Source: Enterobacteriaceae bacterium | GTDB taxonomy: Bacteria; Pseudomonadota; Gammaproteobacteria; Enterobacterales; Enterobacteriaceae | Reading direction: 5' to 3' | NCBI GenBank assembly: GCA_031253755.1 | Contig: JAIRVT010000008.1 | Span: 1-36,818, forward strand | Length of the DNA stretch: 36,818 nucleotides | Part shown: positions 1-8,688 of the stretch, one piece after another | How the letters are laid out: each line of letters begins with the position of its first letter | How positions within the stretch are numbered: position 1 is the first letter of the stretch | The notes under the pieces: model-generated | Seen by the model: the letters and a program-made list of their open reading frames with translations, nothing else | Databases searched by the model: none | Told to the model about the DNA's origin: nothing | Position numbers and translations under genes: made by a program

Positions 1-1778
1 AACCAGTATTGCGCTATCGCCCGGCCCAGTGCAATTCGCACCATCGCCGTCAGTTCATACGGATCGGTCTGTATCGGTGCATGTTCCGCCAAGGTTTCAA
101 TGATGGAACGCATATCACGGATCGGCACTTGTTCCGCTAACAGGTTTTGCAGCACCTTATGCAGCGTAGTCAGGCTGACGACGCCGGGGATAAAATCTTC
201 CGTCAGTTTTGGCATGTCCTGAGTTACCCGCTCAAATAATTGTTGCGCTTCCTGTCGGCCGAACAGTTCGCTGGAATGCTGTGACAACAGGTGATTCAGG
301 TGCGTTGCTACCACGGTACTGGCTGCCACGACGGTATAACCCTGCACCTGTGCCTGTTCCCTCAAGCTGTCATCAATCCAGACCGCAGGCAGGCCAAAGG
401 CCGGATCTTTGGTCAGATCGCCCTGCAATTCACCGAACGCGCCGCCCGGATTAATTGCCAGCCAGCGTCCCGGATGGGCCTCGCCACGGCCAATTTCCAC
501 CCCTTTCATCATGATGCGGTAACTGGCCGGTGCCAGTTCGAGGTTGTCGCGGATATGCACGACCGGCGGCAGGTAGCCCACTTCTTGTGCAAATTTTTTG
601 CGAATACCGCTAATACGCCCCAGCAATTCGCCATTCTGGCGAAAATCCACCATCGGGATCAGCCGGTAACCCACTTCCATGCCCAGTGGATCTTCCAGCT
701 GAACATCTGACCATGAAGCTTCTGCGGTTTGTTGCTGTTCTTCCGCTGCTTTCATCTCTTCATGTTGGTCTTTTGGCGGATTTTTATCCTTACGCAGCAG
801 GAAGTAACCGAAACCACCGAGTGCAGCGGTAAACAGCAGAAACACAAAGTTGGGCATTCCCGGCACTAAACCCAGCAAGCCCAGTACGCCCGCACTCAAC
901 ATCATCACTTTTGGGTTGTTGAAAAGCTGCGTCACCATTTGCTGACCGACGTCTTCATCCGTCGCAACACGAGTGACGATAACACCCGCCGCCGTGGAGA
1001 TAATCAGTGCCGGCAATTGCGCCACCAGACCGTCTCCGATAGTCAACAAGGTATAGGCTTCTGCCGCATCCCCAAGGCTCAAGCCATGTTGCGCAACACC
1101 GACAATCAGGCCACCGATAATGTTAATCACCAGAATCATCAGCCCGGCGATGGCATCACCGCGCACGAATTTACTCGCACCATCCATCGAACCGTAGAAA
1201 TCCGCTTCCTGCGTCACTTCTGCCCGGCGTTTTTTCGCTTCATCTTCACCAATCAGCCCGGCGTTCAGATCCGCGTCAATCGCCATCTGTTTACCCGGCA
1301 TTCCGTCCAGCACAAAGCGCGCGCCCACTTCAGCAATACGCCCCGCACCTTTGGTGATCACCATAAAGTTAATCAGGATAAGAATCACGAAAACCACAAT
1401 ACCAATGGCAAAATTACCGCCGACAAGGAAATGACCAAACGCTTCCACCACTTGCCCGGCGGCGGCCGTGCCGGTATGCCCTTCCATCAGAATGATACGG
1501 GTAGACGCCACGTTCAGTGACAAGCGCAGTAAGGTGGAAAACAGCAGAATGGTCGGGAACGCGGCAAAATCCAGCGTCCGGCGGGTAAACATCGCCACCA
1601 GCAACACCATAATGGATAATGCGATGTTGAAGGTAAACAGCAGATCCAGCAGGAATGGGGGTAACGGCAGTACCATCATCGACAGGATCATGAGGATCAG
1701 AACCGGCCCCGCCAGCATTTGCCACTGAGAGCCTTTCATATTCCCCGGTAAACGAAACAATGAGGCCAGATTAGCCAT
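1..1778 (-). CDS. flhA: FlhA, flagellar type III export gate protein (3' end cut by window edge)
   Basis: FlhA forms the ring-shaped export gate of the flagellar type III secretion system in the inner membrane; its cytoplasmic domain receives substrate-chaperone complexes. The reverse-strand frame from the ATG at 1778 reads MANLASLFRLPGN and stays open to the left edge, giving 592 complete codons. The N-terminal half has several hydrophobic helices, followed by the conserved FHIPEP-type stretch (RFVLDGMPGKQMAIDADLNAG). A charged Gln/Glu-rich linker leads into the soluble domain. The family is about 690 residues long, so roughly 100 C-terminal residues lie outside the window. The start overlaps the stop of flhB by 8 bases (ATGGCTAA), indicating translational coupling in an flhBA operon. 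Identity is certain from conservation along the whole readable length. Confidence 0.97.
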   Translation of the reverse strand, partial: MANLASLFRLPGNMKGSQWQMLAGPVLILMILSMMVLPLPPFLLDLLFTFNIALSIMVLLVAMFTRRTLDFAAFPTILLFSTLLRLSLNVASTRIILMEGHTGTAAAGQVVEAFGHFLVGGNFAIGIVVFVILILINFMVITKGAGRIAEVGARFVLDGMPGKQMAIDADLNAGLIGEDEAKKRRAEVTQEADFYGSMDGASKFVRGDAIAGLMILVINIIGGLIVGVAQHGLSLGDAAEAYTLLTIGDGLVAQLPALIISTAAGVIVTRVATDEDVGQQMVTQLFNNPKVMMLSAGVLGLLGLVPGMPNFVFLLFTAALGGFGYFLLRKDKNPPKDQHEEMKAAEEQQQTAEASWSDVQLEDPLGMEVGYRLIPMVDFRQNGELLGRISGIRKKFAQEVGYLPPVVHIRDNLELAPASYRIMMKGVEIGRGEAHPGRWLAINPGGAFGELQGDLTKDPAFGLPAVWIDDSLREQAQVQGYTVVAASTVVATHLNHLLSQHSSELFGRQEAQQLFERVTQDMPKLTEDFIPGVVSLTTLHKVLQNLLAEQVPIRDMRSIIETLAEHAPIQTDPYELTAMVRIALGRAIAQYW

Positions 1779-2922
1779 GACGATTATTTTCTCCAGCAAA
1801 ATCCAGCGCCGACGGCACTGGCAAATTTTCAGGTGTTTTTGGTTTCAGGCCACCTTCCCGTTTCCAACGTTTCAATTGGTAAACCCAGGCCAGCACTTCC
1901 GCTACAGCCGCATAAAGGGCTGCCGGTATAAAGCCCCCCACTTCAGCATGGCGAAATAATGCCCGTGCCAGAGGAGGCGCTTCCAATAACGGAATTCGAT
2001 TTTCTGCACCAATTTCTTTGATACGCAACGCAATCAGGCCCGCGCCTTTCGCCAACACTTTCGGCGCGCCCATTTTTTGGCTGTCATACTGTAACGCAAC
2101 GGCGTAGTGAGTCGGGTTGGTGACGATAACGTCCGCCTTCGGCACATCCGCCATCATCCTTTTGCGCGCCGCCGCACGTTGTTGTTGGCGAATCCGCGCC
2201 TTTACATGCGGGTCCCCTTCCTGCTCCTTAAATTCATCCTTGATCTCCTGACGGGTCATTCTTAATTTTTTCAGGTGGCTGCGAATCTGATAAAGCACAT
2301 CAAACGCCACCATCGGTATCAGCATAAACAGGACAACATAACCGGCAAAAATCATCATCAGCGTGGAATCGCTCAGTGCCTCCAACGGAGACTGGCTGGG
2401 CAGGCTGAGCATGGCTGGCCAGTTCGCCCAGATATACAGCGCGGCTCCTCCGCCCACCAATGATGCTTTCAGGATGGCTTTGAACAGTTCCGCCAGCGCA
2501 TTCATGGAGAAAATCTTTTTCAGCCCCGCCACCGGATTCAATTTGGTCAGGTCAAACTTGATGGATTTTGAACTGAATATCAGCCCTCCCATTAATGCCG
2601 GTGTCCCTAATGCAATCAACACCAGACCCGCAAACACCGGTAACACAGCCCAGACCGCCTGTTTCAGCAAACGCCCCACTTGTTGCACCATCTGCTTATC
2701 ATTGCTGACCATGTTGTGATCAAAATGAAAACCTGCGGATACCATCAATGAAAGTTCATGGGTTATCGACTGCCCGCTCATCCAAAGCAGACTGACGCCT
2801 CCCGCCAGCATCAGGATAGAAGTGAGTTCCTTTGAACGCGCTACCTGCCCCTCTTTGCGAGCTTTTTCCCGTTTATGGGGCGTGGGTTCTTCGGTTTTTT
2901 CGAGATCGCTATCTTCGGCCAC
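1771..2922 (-). CDS. flhB: FlhB, flagellar export switch protein
   Basis: FlhB is the inner-membrane flagellar export component that autocleaves and switches specificity from rod/hook to filament substrates. The protein is 383 residues, against 382 in E. coli. It has four hydrophobic segments and a cytoplasmic domain carrying the autocleavage motif NPTH at residues 269-272, followed by the conserved YAVALQYD stretch. I chose the GTG at 2922 (VAEDSDLEKTEEPTPHKREK) because AAGGA lies just upstream and homologues begin here. An ATG at 2964 would add 14 residues with no counterpart. flhB is first in an flhBA pair. About 180 bases separate it from the next gene upstream in coordinate, and the cluster's usual neighbour cheZ lies 15.7 kb away. 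Confidence 0.97.
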   Translation of the reverse strand: MAEDSDLEKTEEPTPHKREKARKEGQVARSKELTSILMLAGGVSLLWMSGQSITHELSLMVSAGFHFDHNMVSNDKQMVQQVGRLLKQAVWAVLPVFAGLVLIALGTPALMGGLIFSSKSIKFDLTKLNPVAGLKKIFSMNALAELFKAILKASLVGGGAALYIWANWPAMLSLPSQSPLEALSDSTLMMIFAGYVVLFMLIPMVAFDVLYQIRSHLKKLRMTRQEIKDEFKEQEGDPHVKARIRQQQRAAARKRMMADVPKADVIVTNPTHYAVALQYDSQKMGAPKVLAKGAGLIALRIKEIGAENRIPLLEAPPLARALFRHAEVGGFIPAALYAAVAEVLAWVYQLKRWKREGGLKPKTPENLPVPSALDFAGENNRHG

Positions 2923-3103
2923 AGCTTTCCTTGGTGAGCATTTGTTACCTTCAAGAAAGAGCATTTCAAGAAAGGACTTCAGGAATCGGCAAATAAAATT
3001 ACGCTAAGCATGACAAAAGCGCGGAAATTCAATGGCTGGAACACTGCAAAATTTGCGGGGGTATTTACTTTATTAGCCTGAATTTAAGCCATGTACCAAC
3101 TCG

Positions 3104-4345
3104 CTAAAGGGTATTTGATATTAAGGCTGCCCGGATATGGGGCAGGTAATCATAATAGATAAGCGCTGTGAGTACGCCAACACCGCCAGCCAGTAACATC
3201 GTGTAACGCAGGCCGATATAACCTGAAATAAGGCCAATGCCGAGAGCACCTAAGGGATAGACACCCACACTGACCATGACAAATAAGCTCATCACGCGCC
3301 CCCGTTTATCATCCGCGACCAAAACCTGTAACAGGCTGTTACAGGCCACCAGATTGGTGATGATTCCTGCTCCCAATATGGGAGATAAAGCCAGACCAAC
3401 CCAGTACGTATGAGTGCCGGAGAGTGCTATCAACCCAACGCTGGCAGAGAGGATAGCAGCGAAAATGAGTTTTTCTAATCCCTTGATACTTTGATGGCAA
3501 GCCAGATAACCGACTGCGACGATAGCACCAAATCCGAAACCACCATAAATATTACCCACGATGACTGAATCACCATCATATAACTGGCGGACTATCGCAG
3601 GAACCAGCGTTGAAAAAGGCGCCAGCGTCAACCCAGACATCAGCAGCGTCAGCAATAAAGCGCTAATCGGTAAAAACCGACACGCATATTGAATACCGTC
3701 ATGCAAATTTTCCAAAAAATCCTGTTTGTCAGTGGGCAATAACTGTGGCTGAGATGACCAACGAAGACAAAATAATGAGATCAGAATCATCAGAAAACTG
3801 AAAGCATTAAGTGCAAAACAGGCGGATTCTGAAACGCTGGCGAGTAAATATCCACCTATTGCGGGCCCAACGATACGCGATAAATTGAAAGAAAACGCAT
3901 TGAGGACAACGGCATTCGCCAGCAGTGATTTTTCATTGACCAATTCAGCGATCAATGTCTGGCGTAATGGCATATCAAAAGCAGCAACAATCGACACTAT
4001 CAGGGAAAGTGCCACCAGATGCCAAAACTGTAGACTTCCTGTGGCAGAAAGCAGTGCAAGTATCAATGCTTCCAAAAGAAATAGTGCCTGAGTGAGATAA
4101 AGAAATTTGCGTTTATCCACTTTATCTGCCCATACACCGGCAAAGGGCGCAAGCATCAAAACGCCAAGATTGTTGCACAGGCTCAGGAAACCCAGCGCGC
4201 CGGCTGACTCCGTTAACCGGTAAGCGACCCAGCCAACAGCGATTTGCTGTACCCAATTGCCTACTTGCGAGACACTCATTCCCAGCCAATAAATACGAAA
4301 ATTACGGCTTTGCAAAGCCCGGAAAAAATAAGGCTGAAACGGCAT
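3104..4345 (-). CDS. MFS exporter of cassette A (MFS_3/EntS-like type)
   Basis: This is a major facilitator superfamily transporter of 413 residues with about 12 hydrophobic segments. It belongs to the group that resembles enterobactin exporter EntS and other small-molecule efflux proteins. The N-terminus reads RNFRIYWLGMSVSQVGNWVQ, typical of that group, and the loop after helix 2 (GVWADKVDKRKFL) is the MFS motif A. The ATG at 4345 is preceded by GGAAG at a good distance; an in-frame TTG at 4375 has no ribosome binding site. The gene is the last of four same-strand genes (ATP-grasp, GHMP-like, unknown, MFS) and lies 72 bases after the unknown gene. I infer that it exports the product of that cassette, or confers self-resistance to it. 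The substrate is unknown. Confidence 0.85.
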   Translation of the reverse strand: MPFQPYFFRALQSRNFRIYWLGMSVSQVGNWVQQIAVGWVAYRLTESAGALGFLSLCNNLGVLMLAPFAGVWADKVDKRKFLYLTQALFLLEALILALLSATGSLQFWHLVALSLIVSIVAAFDMPLRQTLIAELVNEKSLLANAVVLNAFSFNLSRIVGPAIGGYLLASVSESACFALNAFSFLMILISLFCLRWSSQPQLLPTDKQDFLENLHDGIQYACRFLPISALLLTLLMSGLTLAPFSTLVPAIVRQLYDGDSVIVGNIYGGFGFGAIVAVGYLACHQSIKGLEKLIFAAILSASVGLIALSGTHTYWVGLALSPILGAGIITNLVACNSLLQVLVADDKRGRVMSLFVMVSVGVYPLGALGIGLISGYIGLRYTMLLAGGVGVLTALIYYDYLPHIRAALISNTL

Positions 4346-4417
4346 AACGTACTTCCTTTGTTTGAATTTTAGCAATAATGATTCAGTTTTATTTCCTCAT
4401 CGTCATTATCATCAGGT

Positions 4418-5215
4418 TTAATCGGACATAACACGACGGAACTTACTCTGCGTTTTCCGTAAAATATCTTGTTTGGGGATCTCAGCAAGGATGCGGGCAG
4501 TCACTTCGGAGTACCGGCGTTCTGCCTGTTCTGACCAGCCATAATAAGGACGTTCGAATTCAATAATCAAATTGCTTGGCAAAAGGTGAGTCAGATCCTT
4601 ATTTTTTGATAAATCTATTATGCAATTTATCTTATCTACCGTAATTCGCAATGAATTGCCCTGCTGCTGGTTATTAATAGTTTGAAGTTCTTCAAATAAC
4701 GTATATTTGGTTCTGCATTTTTCAATAATAAATGAATTTTCCACGTTAAATGTATTATAGATAATACCCTTAAGATTGATATACAGTTCATCTATAGGCT
4801 GATTGGCTCTAAAAATAAATACGATTACTTCACGAATTAAATTTTCATTAATAATTTTATCCGGTAATTTGATAATCATAAAAATTCTGTTTTCATTCAT
4901 ATTATTAATATATAAACGCAATCTGATACTTTCTATAGACTGGTGAAAACTTGTCGGAATATGAAAATATTCATCTTGTATATGATCAGCTGACTTTCTT
5001 ATATATACCACATTCTCTTCAATAAATTTGATGTATTTTTCAGGGCTGTATTTTTCATAATGGTTATTTTCAGAATTGCCATTCCCATATATATTGTTAT
5101 TTCCACCTATATAGTAGCTTTCATCTTTATGACGAAAATAAACCCATGCATCAAAATGAATATTTTCTAATGCTTTATTAAGATGTGAAAAAATGGTTGT
5201 TATTATTGGTTTCAT
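4418..5215 (-). CDS. Unrecognised 265-residue protein of cassette A
   Basis: I do not recognise the family. The protein is soluble-looking, with no signal peptide and no transmembrane helix. It is rich in Asn, Ile, Tyr and Glu and encoded by very AT-rich DNA. An Asn/Gly-rich stretch (GGNNNIYGNGNSENNHY) lies near residues 37-53, followed by alternating hydrophobic patterns that suggest mixed alpha/beta structure. The C-terminal part (IIEFERPYYGWSEQAERRYSEV) is more conserved-looking, with a basic tail. The start at 5215 has only a weak Shine-Dalgarno (GAG). The gene sits between the GHMP-kinase-like gene and the MFS exporter on the same strand, with gaps of 77 and 72 bases, so it is probably part of that operon. 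It could be a thioester- or carrier-independent condensing enzyme, a cofactor-free enzyme, or an immunity factor; the sequence does not decide. Confidence 0.75.
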   Translation of the reverse strand: MKPIITTIFSHLNKALENIHFDAWVYFRHKDESYYIGGNNNIYGNGNSENNHYEKYSPEKYIKFIEENVVYIRKSADHIQDEYFHIPTSFHQSIESIRLRLYINNMNENRIFMIIKLPDKIINENLIREVIVFIFRANQPIDELYINLKGIIYNTFNVENSFIIEKCRTKYTLFEELQTINNQQQGNSLRITVDKINCIIDLSKNKDLTHLLPSNLIIEFERPYYGWSEQAERRYSEVTARILAEIPKQDILRKTQSKFRRVMSD

Positions 5216-5292
5216 ACGTTACTCATTTTTATTAATGTGTTAGAAATATTTTTTATTGATAATCAACTTCATTCTGCTTTGAAATAATGATG

Positions 5293-6390
5293 TTATTTAT
5301 AACGTTTAATCAGAGCAGCTGTATTATGTAAATAATGAATTGACAACTGACCGGGTAAACCTTGTAAGGCTTGTACCGTTTTATGTTCGTCAGGTGTTAT
5401 GATACTGATTAATGGACCACCTGATGAAACAAAGAAACAGCATTCTTTATCGCTGAAAATATTGAACAATCGTTTATAGATAAATAAAAATATATCTTCG
5501 AACCGTAACTCAGACATAGCCCATCGATTAGAGAAATACTCCGGGATATTGCCGTACTTCCCAATCGTGTATTGATTTATGTGAAAAAATAACCCAGCAT
5601 ATGCCCCGACAGCTAAATCTGGAATAATGATTTCATCCATAATCTTTTTACGGATCGCCCCATATTCATGCCCCATATTTTTAAGCCGAGAATACCCGAT
5701 CATTGTTAATTGATAATCGTCATACCCTGATGGTAATTGACATAAATCAGGTAAAAAGGTGACGACTTTATAGAATTCAGGAAGATTGAAAGAAAGTGGA
5801 TAACCTGTATCACACTGCATTATAACGATATTACCGGGCATGAGTGCTGAAGCAAAACCGCCTCCGATACTTGCAGCAGGATGAAGTGTATCTTCGTTTT
5901 CTTCATTTTCCTCACCGTAGTTCTGCGAAAGAAATTTAATCAATTCAGTTTTAGTGAGTGGACAGCCATAAAGTTCATTAATCGCAATGGCTATAGAGCC
6001 AACCAACGATACTGTCGAACCCAATCCGCCATGAATAATATTGTGTTGGTTTTCGGCTTTAATTATTAGATCTTCTTTAAAATTCAATACTTGCTTTAGC
6101 ATCAGAAAAACATGAGAAATAATTTTATTTCTGCTGGAATAAATTTGGTTTCCTGTACCTTGTGTGTTTATTTCGACTGATGCAGAGGAATATTGATCAA
6201 TGACAAAGTTTATTGAACCTACTGGATAAATTTGCCTCTGAGGTGGCTCGACAAAATATTGGGTTTTACAGAGAAATGTGTCAACTCTGGCAGGTACAAC
6301 AACTTTGCATTTTTTTACAACCGGAGTAATAGCTGAATACTTCTGTTGTAGTGGATTGATAATACTTCCTATTTTCAAAAAATCACTCAT
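5293..6390 (-). CDS. GHMP-kinase-superfamily small-molecule kinase
   Basis: GHMP kinases phosphorylate hydroxyl groups of small metabolites (homoserine, mevalonate, sugars, threonine) with ATP. In this 365-residue protein the three diagnostic regions are visible. Motif 1 is near residues 32-40 (VPARVDTFL). The ATP-binding glycine/serine loop is at 120-128 (HGGLGSTVS, in place of the usual GLGSSAA). A C-terminal glycine-containing loop is at 321-331 (VSSGGPLISII). A second glycine-rich stretch (SIGGGFASAL) is at 174-183, where GHMP enzymes carry catalytic or substrate residues. I chose the ATG at 6390 (MSDFLKIG). The frame is open to a TTG at 6522, but the added 44 residues look random. The substrate is unknown; the neighbouring ATP-grasp gene suggests an amino-acid-like acceptor. 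Specific names such as PduX or RFAP synthase cannot be justified. Confidence 0.75.
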   Translation of the reverse strand: MSDFLKIGSIINPLQQKYSAITPVVKKCKVVVPARVDTFLCKTQYFVEPPQRQIYPVGSINFVIDQYSSASVEINTQGTGNQIYSSRNKIISHVFLMLKQVLNFKEDLIIKAENQHNIIHGGLGSTVSLVGSIAIAINELYGCPLTKTELIKFLSQNYGEENEENEDTLHPAASIGGGFASALMPGNIVIMQCDTGYPLSFNLPEFYKVVTFLPDLCQLPSGYDDYQLTMIGYSRLKNMGHEYGAIRKKIMDEIIIPDLAVGAYAGLFFHINQYTIGKYGNIPEYFSNRWAMSELRFEDIFLFIYKRLFNIFSDKECCFFVSSGGPLISIITPDEHKTVQALQGLPGQLSIHYLHNTAALIKRYK

Positions 6391-6524
6391 GTTTTTTCCA
6401 TTGAATATAAAACTTATAAATAGATTTCCAAAATAACAAAATACCGCTGACACTGGTGTTTTATTATTATGAAAAAACGCATATAAAAATAGGCACAGAT
6501 AATAGCGCCCGCTATCAGGCAATA

Positions 6525-7733
6525 TTAAATGCAGAGAAACGAGTTATCTTTTTCGAGTTCCAGAATAGATTGAGTATCACGTTCTATTTCATTAGCATCT
6601 TCACTAAATAGCAGCACAAAACAGACTGTTGTCAAATCACCAAAACAGGATTTGGATACCTCAGAACCCGGTTGATAAAGAAAGTATATTTCCTTGACAG
6701 ACTTAAATGTTTTTAGAACATCGGCTGGATTTTTCAAAATGCCATCATTGTGTTTATGTAGAGAAATAGTTCTGGAATAACCTCTTGGAACTGTCGGAAG
6801 GTTGCGGAGTTCAGACAAGCCATTCTTTAAAAAACAACTCAATAGATCGGGTTGGGAGTTCAGCCCGACATAATTTGCCATTTTATTTGGCATTCCTGAG
6901 GCACCACTGATCCTGTTATTAATTTCAATTAACTTAAAACCCTTCTGGGTCAAAAATACTTCAGTATGTGAAAAACCATTTTTTAAACCACAGGCATCTA
7001 AGCACTGAATCACATAACGCACACATTCTTCGTAAAGGTAAGGGTCAGTAACAATTTCATTATATTGTGGTATTGGCGTATTGTTTTTTATCGTTTTTTT
7101 ATATTGTTGTACAGAACTGATAAAATGCTCACCAGATACAGAAAAAGTATCAACAAAATACTCATCGCCAATTAAAAGCTCTTGAATAAGGTAATCTGGA
7201 TATTCTTTATTCACTCTTTCATTAAACTCACTATCACTGGTAGCGACAAAAGCACCAATAGAGCCTGCTGCGTTGACAGGTTTGCAAAATCGAGGCCACG
7301 ATATATTAAAATAATCAATATTATCTTTCTGAAGATTGATCTTTATTGTTTCTATATAGTTAAGATTATTTTCTTTAATTTTTTGTTGCATCAAATACTT
7401 ATTATTTCTAAAGCAGGAGGTCGAACTGTTATTGGCGTAAGCAGGATGTGTGCTTTCCATGATAATATCTGCAATATGGCTACTGGCATCAGAACCGCAT
7501 AAAATATAATCAACCTTTAGGGAAAAAATAATAATTCTCATTTCATTCAATTTATCCTGCTCGACAATAAAGATTGAATCAAATAAGTTATTATCAATGG
7601 GTATCATCTTGGGGACATTGAGAAAAGGCCGAGTGTAAATAGCATAACAAGTTATGTTTTTTTCTTTCATTTTTTCATATAAATAACTTCTTGATGGAGC
7701 AGGGTTAATGACAGCAATAGTTATTTTATTCAT
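6525..7733 (-). CDS. ATP-grasp carboxylate-amine ligase (cassette A)
   Basis: ATP-grasp ligases activate a carboxylate as an acyl phosphate and join it to an amine, as in dipeptide synthases such as BacD. This 402-residue protein shows the expected order. An N-terminal Rossmann-like domain carries a GSDASSHIADI stretch near 80-90. The ATP-binding lysine is in CKPVNAAGS (K151, near 150-157). An acidic adenine-side motif IQEL lies near 183-186. The metal-binding EINNRISG is at 270-277. The start at 7733 follows AGGAG, with a rather long gap of about 10 bases. It is the first gene of the four-gene minus-strand cassette, and low GC runs through this gene and the next two. Similarity to carnosine synthase/BacD-type ligases is by motif only, so the amino acids joined are unknown. 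Confidence 0.85.
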   Translation of the reverse strand: MNKITIAVINPAPSRSYLYEKMKEKNITCYAIYTRPFLNVPKMIPIDNNLFDSIFIVEQDKLNEMRIIIFSLKVDYILCGSDASSHIADIIMESTHPAYANNSSTSCFRNNKYLMQQKIKENNLNYIETIKINLQKDNIDYFNISWPRFCKPVNAAGSIGAFVATSDSEFNERVNKEYPDYLIQELLIGDEYFVDTFSVSGEHFISSVQQYKKTIKNNTPIPQYNEIVTDPYLYEECVRYVIQCLDACGLKNGFSHTEVFLTQKGFKLIEINNRISGASGMPNKMANYVGLNSQPDLLSCFLKNGLSELRNLPTVPRGYSRTISLHKHNDGILKNPADVLKTFKSVKEIYFLYQPGSEVSKSCFGDLTTVCFVLLFSEDANEIERDTQSILELEKDNSFLCI

Positions 7734-7819
7734 TAAATAAAAACTCCTATCTTTATAAGATAATTTATTAATATGTTTTATGATGCTACTAGATTTTTAT
7801 TTATAACACCTGACTTTTT

Positions 7820-7848
7820 ATTTTAATGTTATTAATATTAAAACCCAA
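7820..7848 (-). promoter_or_regulatory. Candidate sigma70 promoter for cassette A
   Basis: Reading the minus strand, TTGGGT (7848-7843) and TAAAAT (7825-7820) are separated by 17 bases, about 85 bases upstream of the ATP-grasp start. An inverted repeat, TTTTAAT/ATTAAAA (7821-7827 and 7836-7842), overlaps it and could be an operator. The region is so AT-rich that a chance match is quite possible. Confidence 0.35.
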
Positions 7849-7974
7849 TAACGAGACTCCACACGAGTGAAGTAAACTATAAACTTATATGAGACTCAGC
7901 GAAACAAAAAATTGAATTGCTTTTTGCAGACGTGTTTGCGATATGAAAAGTATCACTGAGCCGATAATAAAAAC

Positions 7975-8003
7975 TTGCATTAGACCGAATGGTCTATTAT
8001 ATT
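7975..8003 (+). promoter_or_regulatory. nemR promoter with NemR operator in its spacer
   Basis: TTGCAT (7975-7980) and TATATT (7998-8003) are 17 bases apart, and the spacer is filled by the palindrome TAGACC-gaat-GGTCTA (7981-7996). This matches the known NemR box, so a bound repressor would block RNA polymerase. The expected transcript start lies only a few bases before the ATG at 8012, leaving almost no leader. Confidence 0.8.
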
Positions 8004-8011
8004 TTTCGGCC

Positions 8012-8614
8012 ATGAACAGATATACGAAACAACACGATACACGCGAGCACCTGCTGGCTACCGGCGAACAACTTTGTATGAGCCGTGGCTTTACCGGTAT
8101 GGGGCTTAGCGAGTTATTAAAGATTGCTGAAGTGCCGAAAGGCTCGTTTTATCACTATTTTCGTTCCAAGGAAGCCTTTGGCGTCGCGATGCTTGAGCGG
8201 CACTATGCCGGATACCATGAGTATCTCACCAGCCATTTTGCCAGCGGCGAAGGTAACCATCGGGATCGCATCCTGACCTGCTATCGGGAAGCCCTGCAAC
8301 AATTCCACCAGCAGGGTGTTATCAGCGGTTGTCTGACCGTAAAACTTTCCGCCGAAGTGTGCGATCTTTCTGATGATATGCGCATGGCAATGGAAAAAGG
8401 CGCGGGCTGTACCATCGCGTTATTCGCGCAGGCGCTGGAAAAAGGCCGTGAAGAAGGCACGATTTCTTTTCCGGGGGAAGCACAGGCTCAGGCGCAAGTG
8501 CTGTATGCCTTGTGGCTTGGCGCAAACCTGCTGGCCAAAATTTCCCACAGCACCGTGCCATTGGAAAGTGCATTAGCCCATACACAAAATATTATTTTAA
8601 CGCCTGCCGGGTAA
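8012..8614 (+). CDS. nemR: NemR, TetR-family electrophile/bleach-sensing repressor
   Basis: NemR represses nemRA and is released by reactive electrophiles and hypochlorous acid. The protein is 200 residues, close to E. coli NemR. The TetR helix-turn-helix lies at about 30-52 ([22 protein letters not shown]) and is nearly identical to E. coli. The sensor region [19 protein letters not shown] keeps both cysteines (C107 and C117, corresponding to E. coli C106 and C116). The start at 8012 ([13 protein letters not shown]) matches the family; an ATG at 7943 would put the operator inside the gene. A second operator-like site lies between nemR and nemA. The gene is divergent from cassette A. Confidence 0.95.
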   Translation: MNRYTKQHDTREHLLATGEQLCMSRGFTGMGLSELLKIAEVPKGSFYHYFRSKEAFGVAMLERHYAGYHEYLTSHFASGEGNHRDRILTCYREALQQFHQQGVISGCLTVKLSAEVCDLSDDMRMAMEKGAGCTIALFAQALEKGREEGTISFPGEAQAQAQVLYALWLGANLLAKISHSTVPLESALAHTQNIILTPAG

Positions 8615-8647
8615 CAGGCGTTTCTGATTATTTTTTTACCCATTCAC

Positions 8648-8662
8648 TAGACGACTGGTCTA
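8648..8662 (+). promoter_or_regulatory. Second NemR-like operator, upstream of nemA
   Basis: TAGAC-gactg-GTCTA is a 15-base palindrome with the same outer bases as the box upstream of nemR, though one base shorter. It lies 26 bases before the nemA start. No convincing -35/-10 pair surrounds it, so it may instead modulate read-through from nemR. Confidence 0.55.
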
Positions 8663-8688
8663 TTTTGTTTCGTATCACAGGAGAAAAT

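Noticed and set aside
939..1520. 193-codon plus-strand frame opposite flhA
   Set aside because: It is antisense to strongly conserved flhA codons and has a His/Asn/Arg-rich shadow composition.
6391..6522. N-terminal extension of the GHMP-kinase-like protein from a TTG at 6522
   Set aside because: The added 44 residues look random and no ribosome binding site supports the TTG; the GHMP fold begins after the ATG at 6390.
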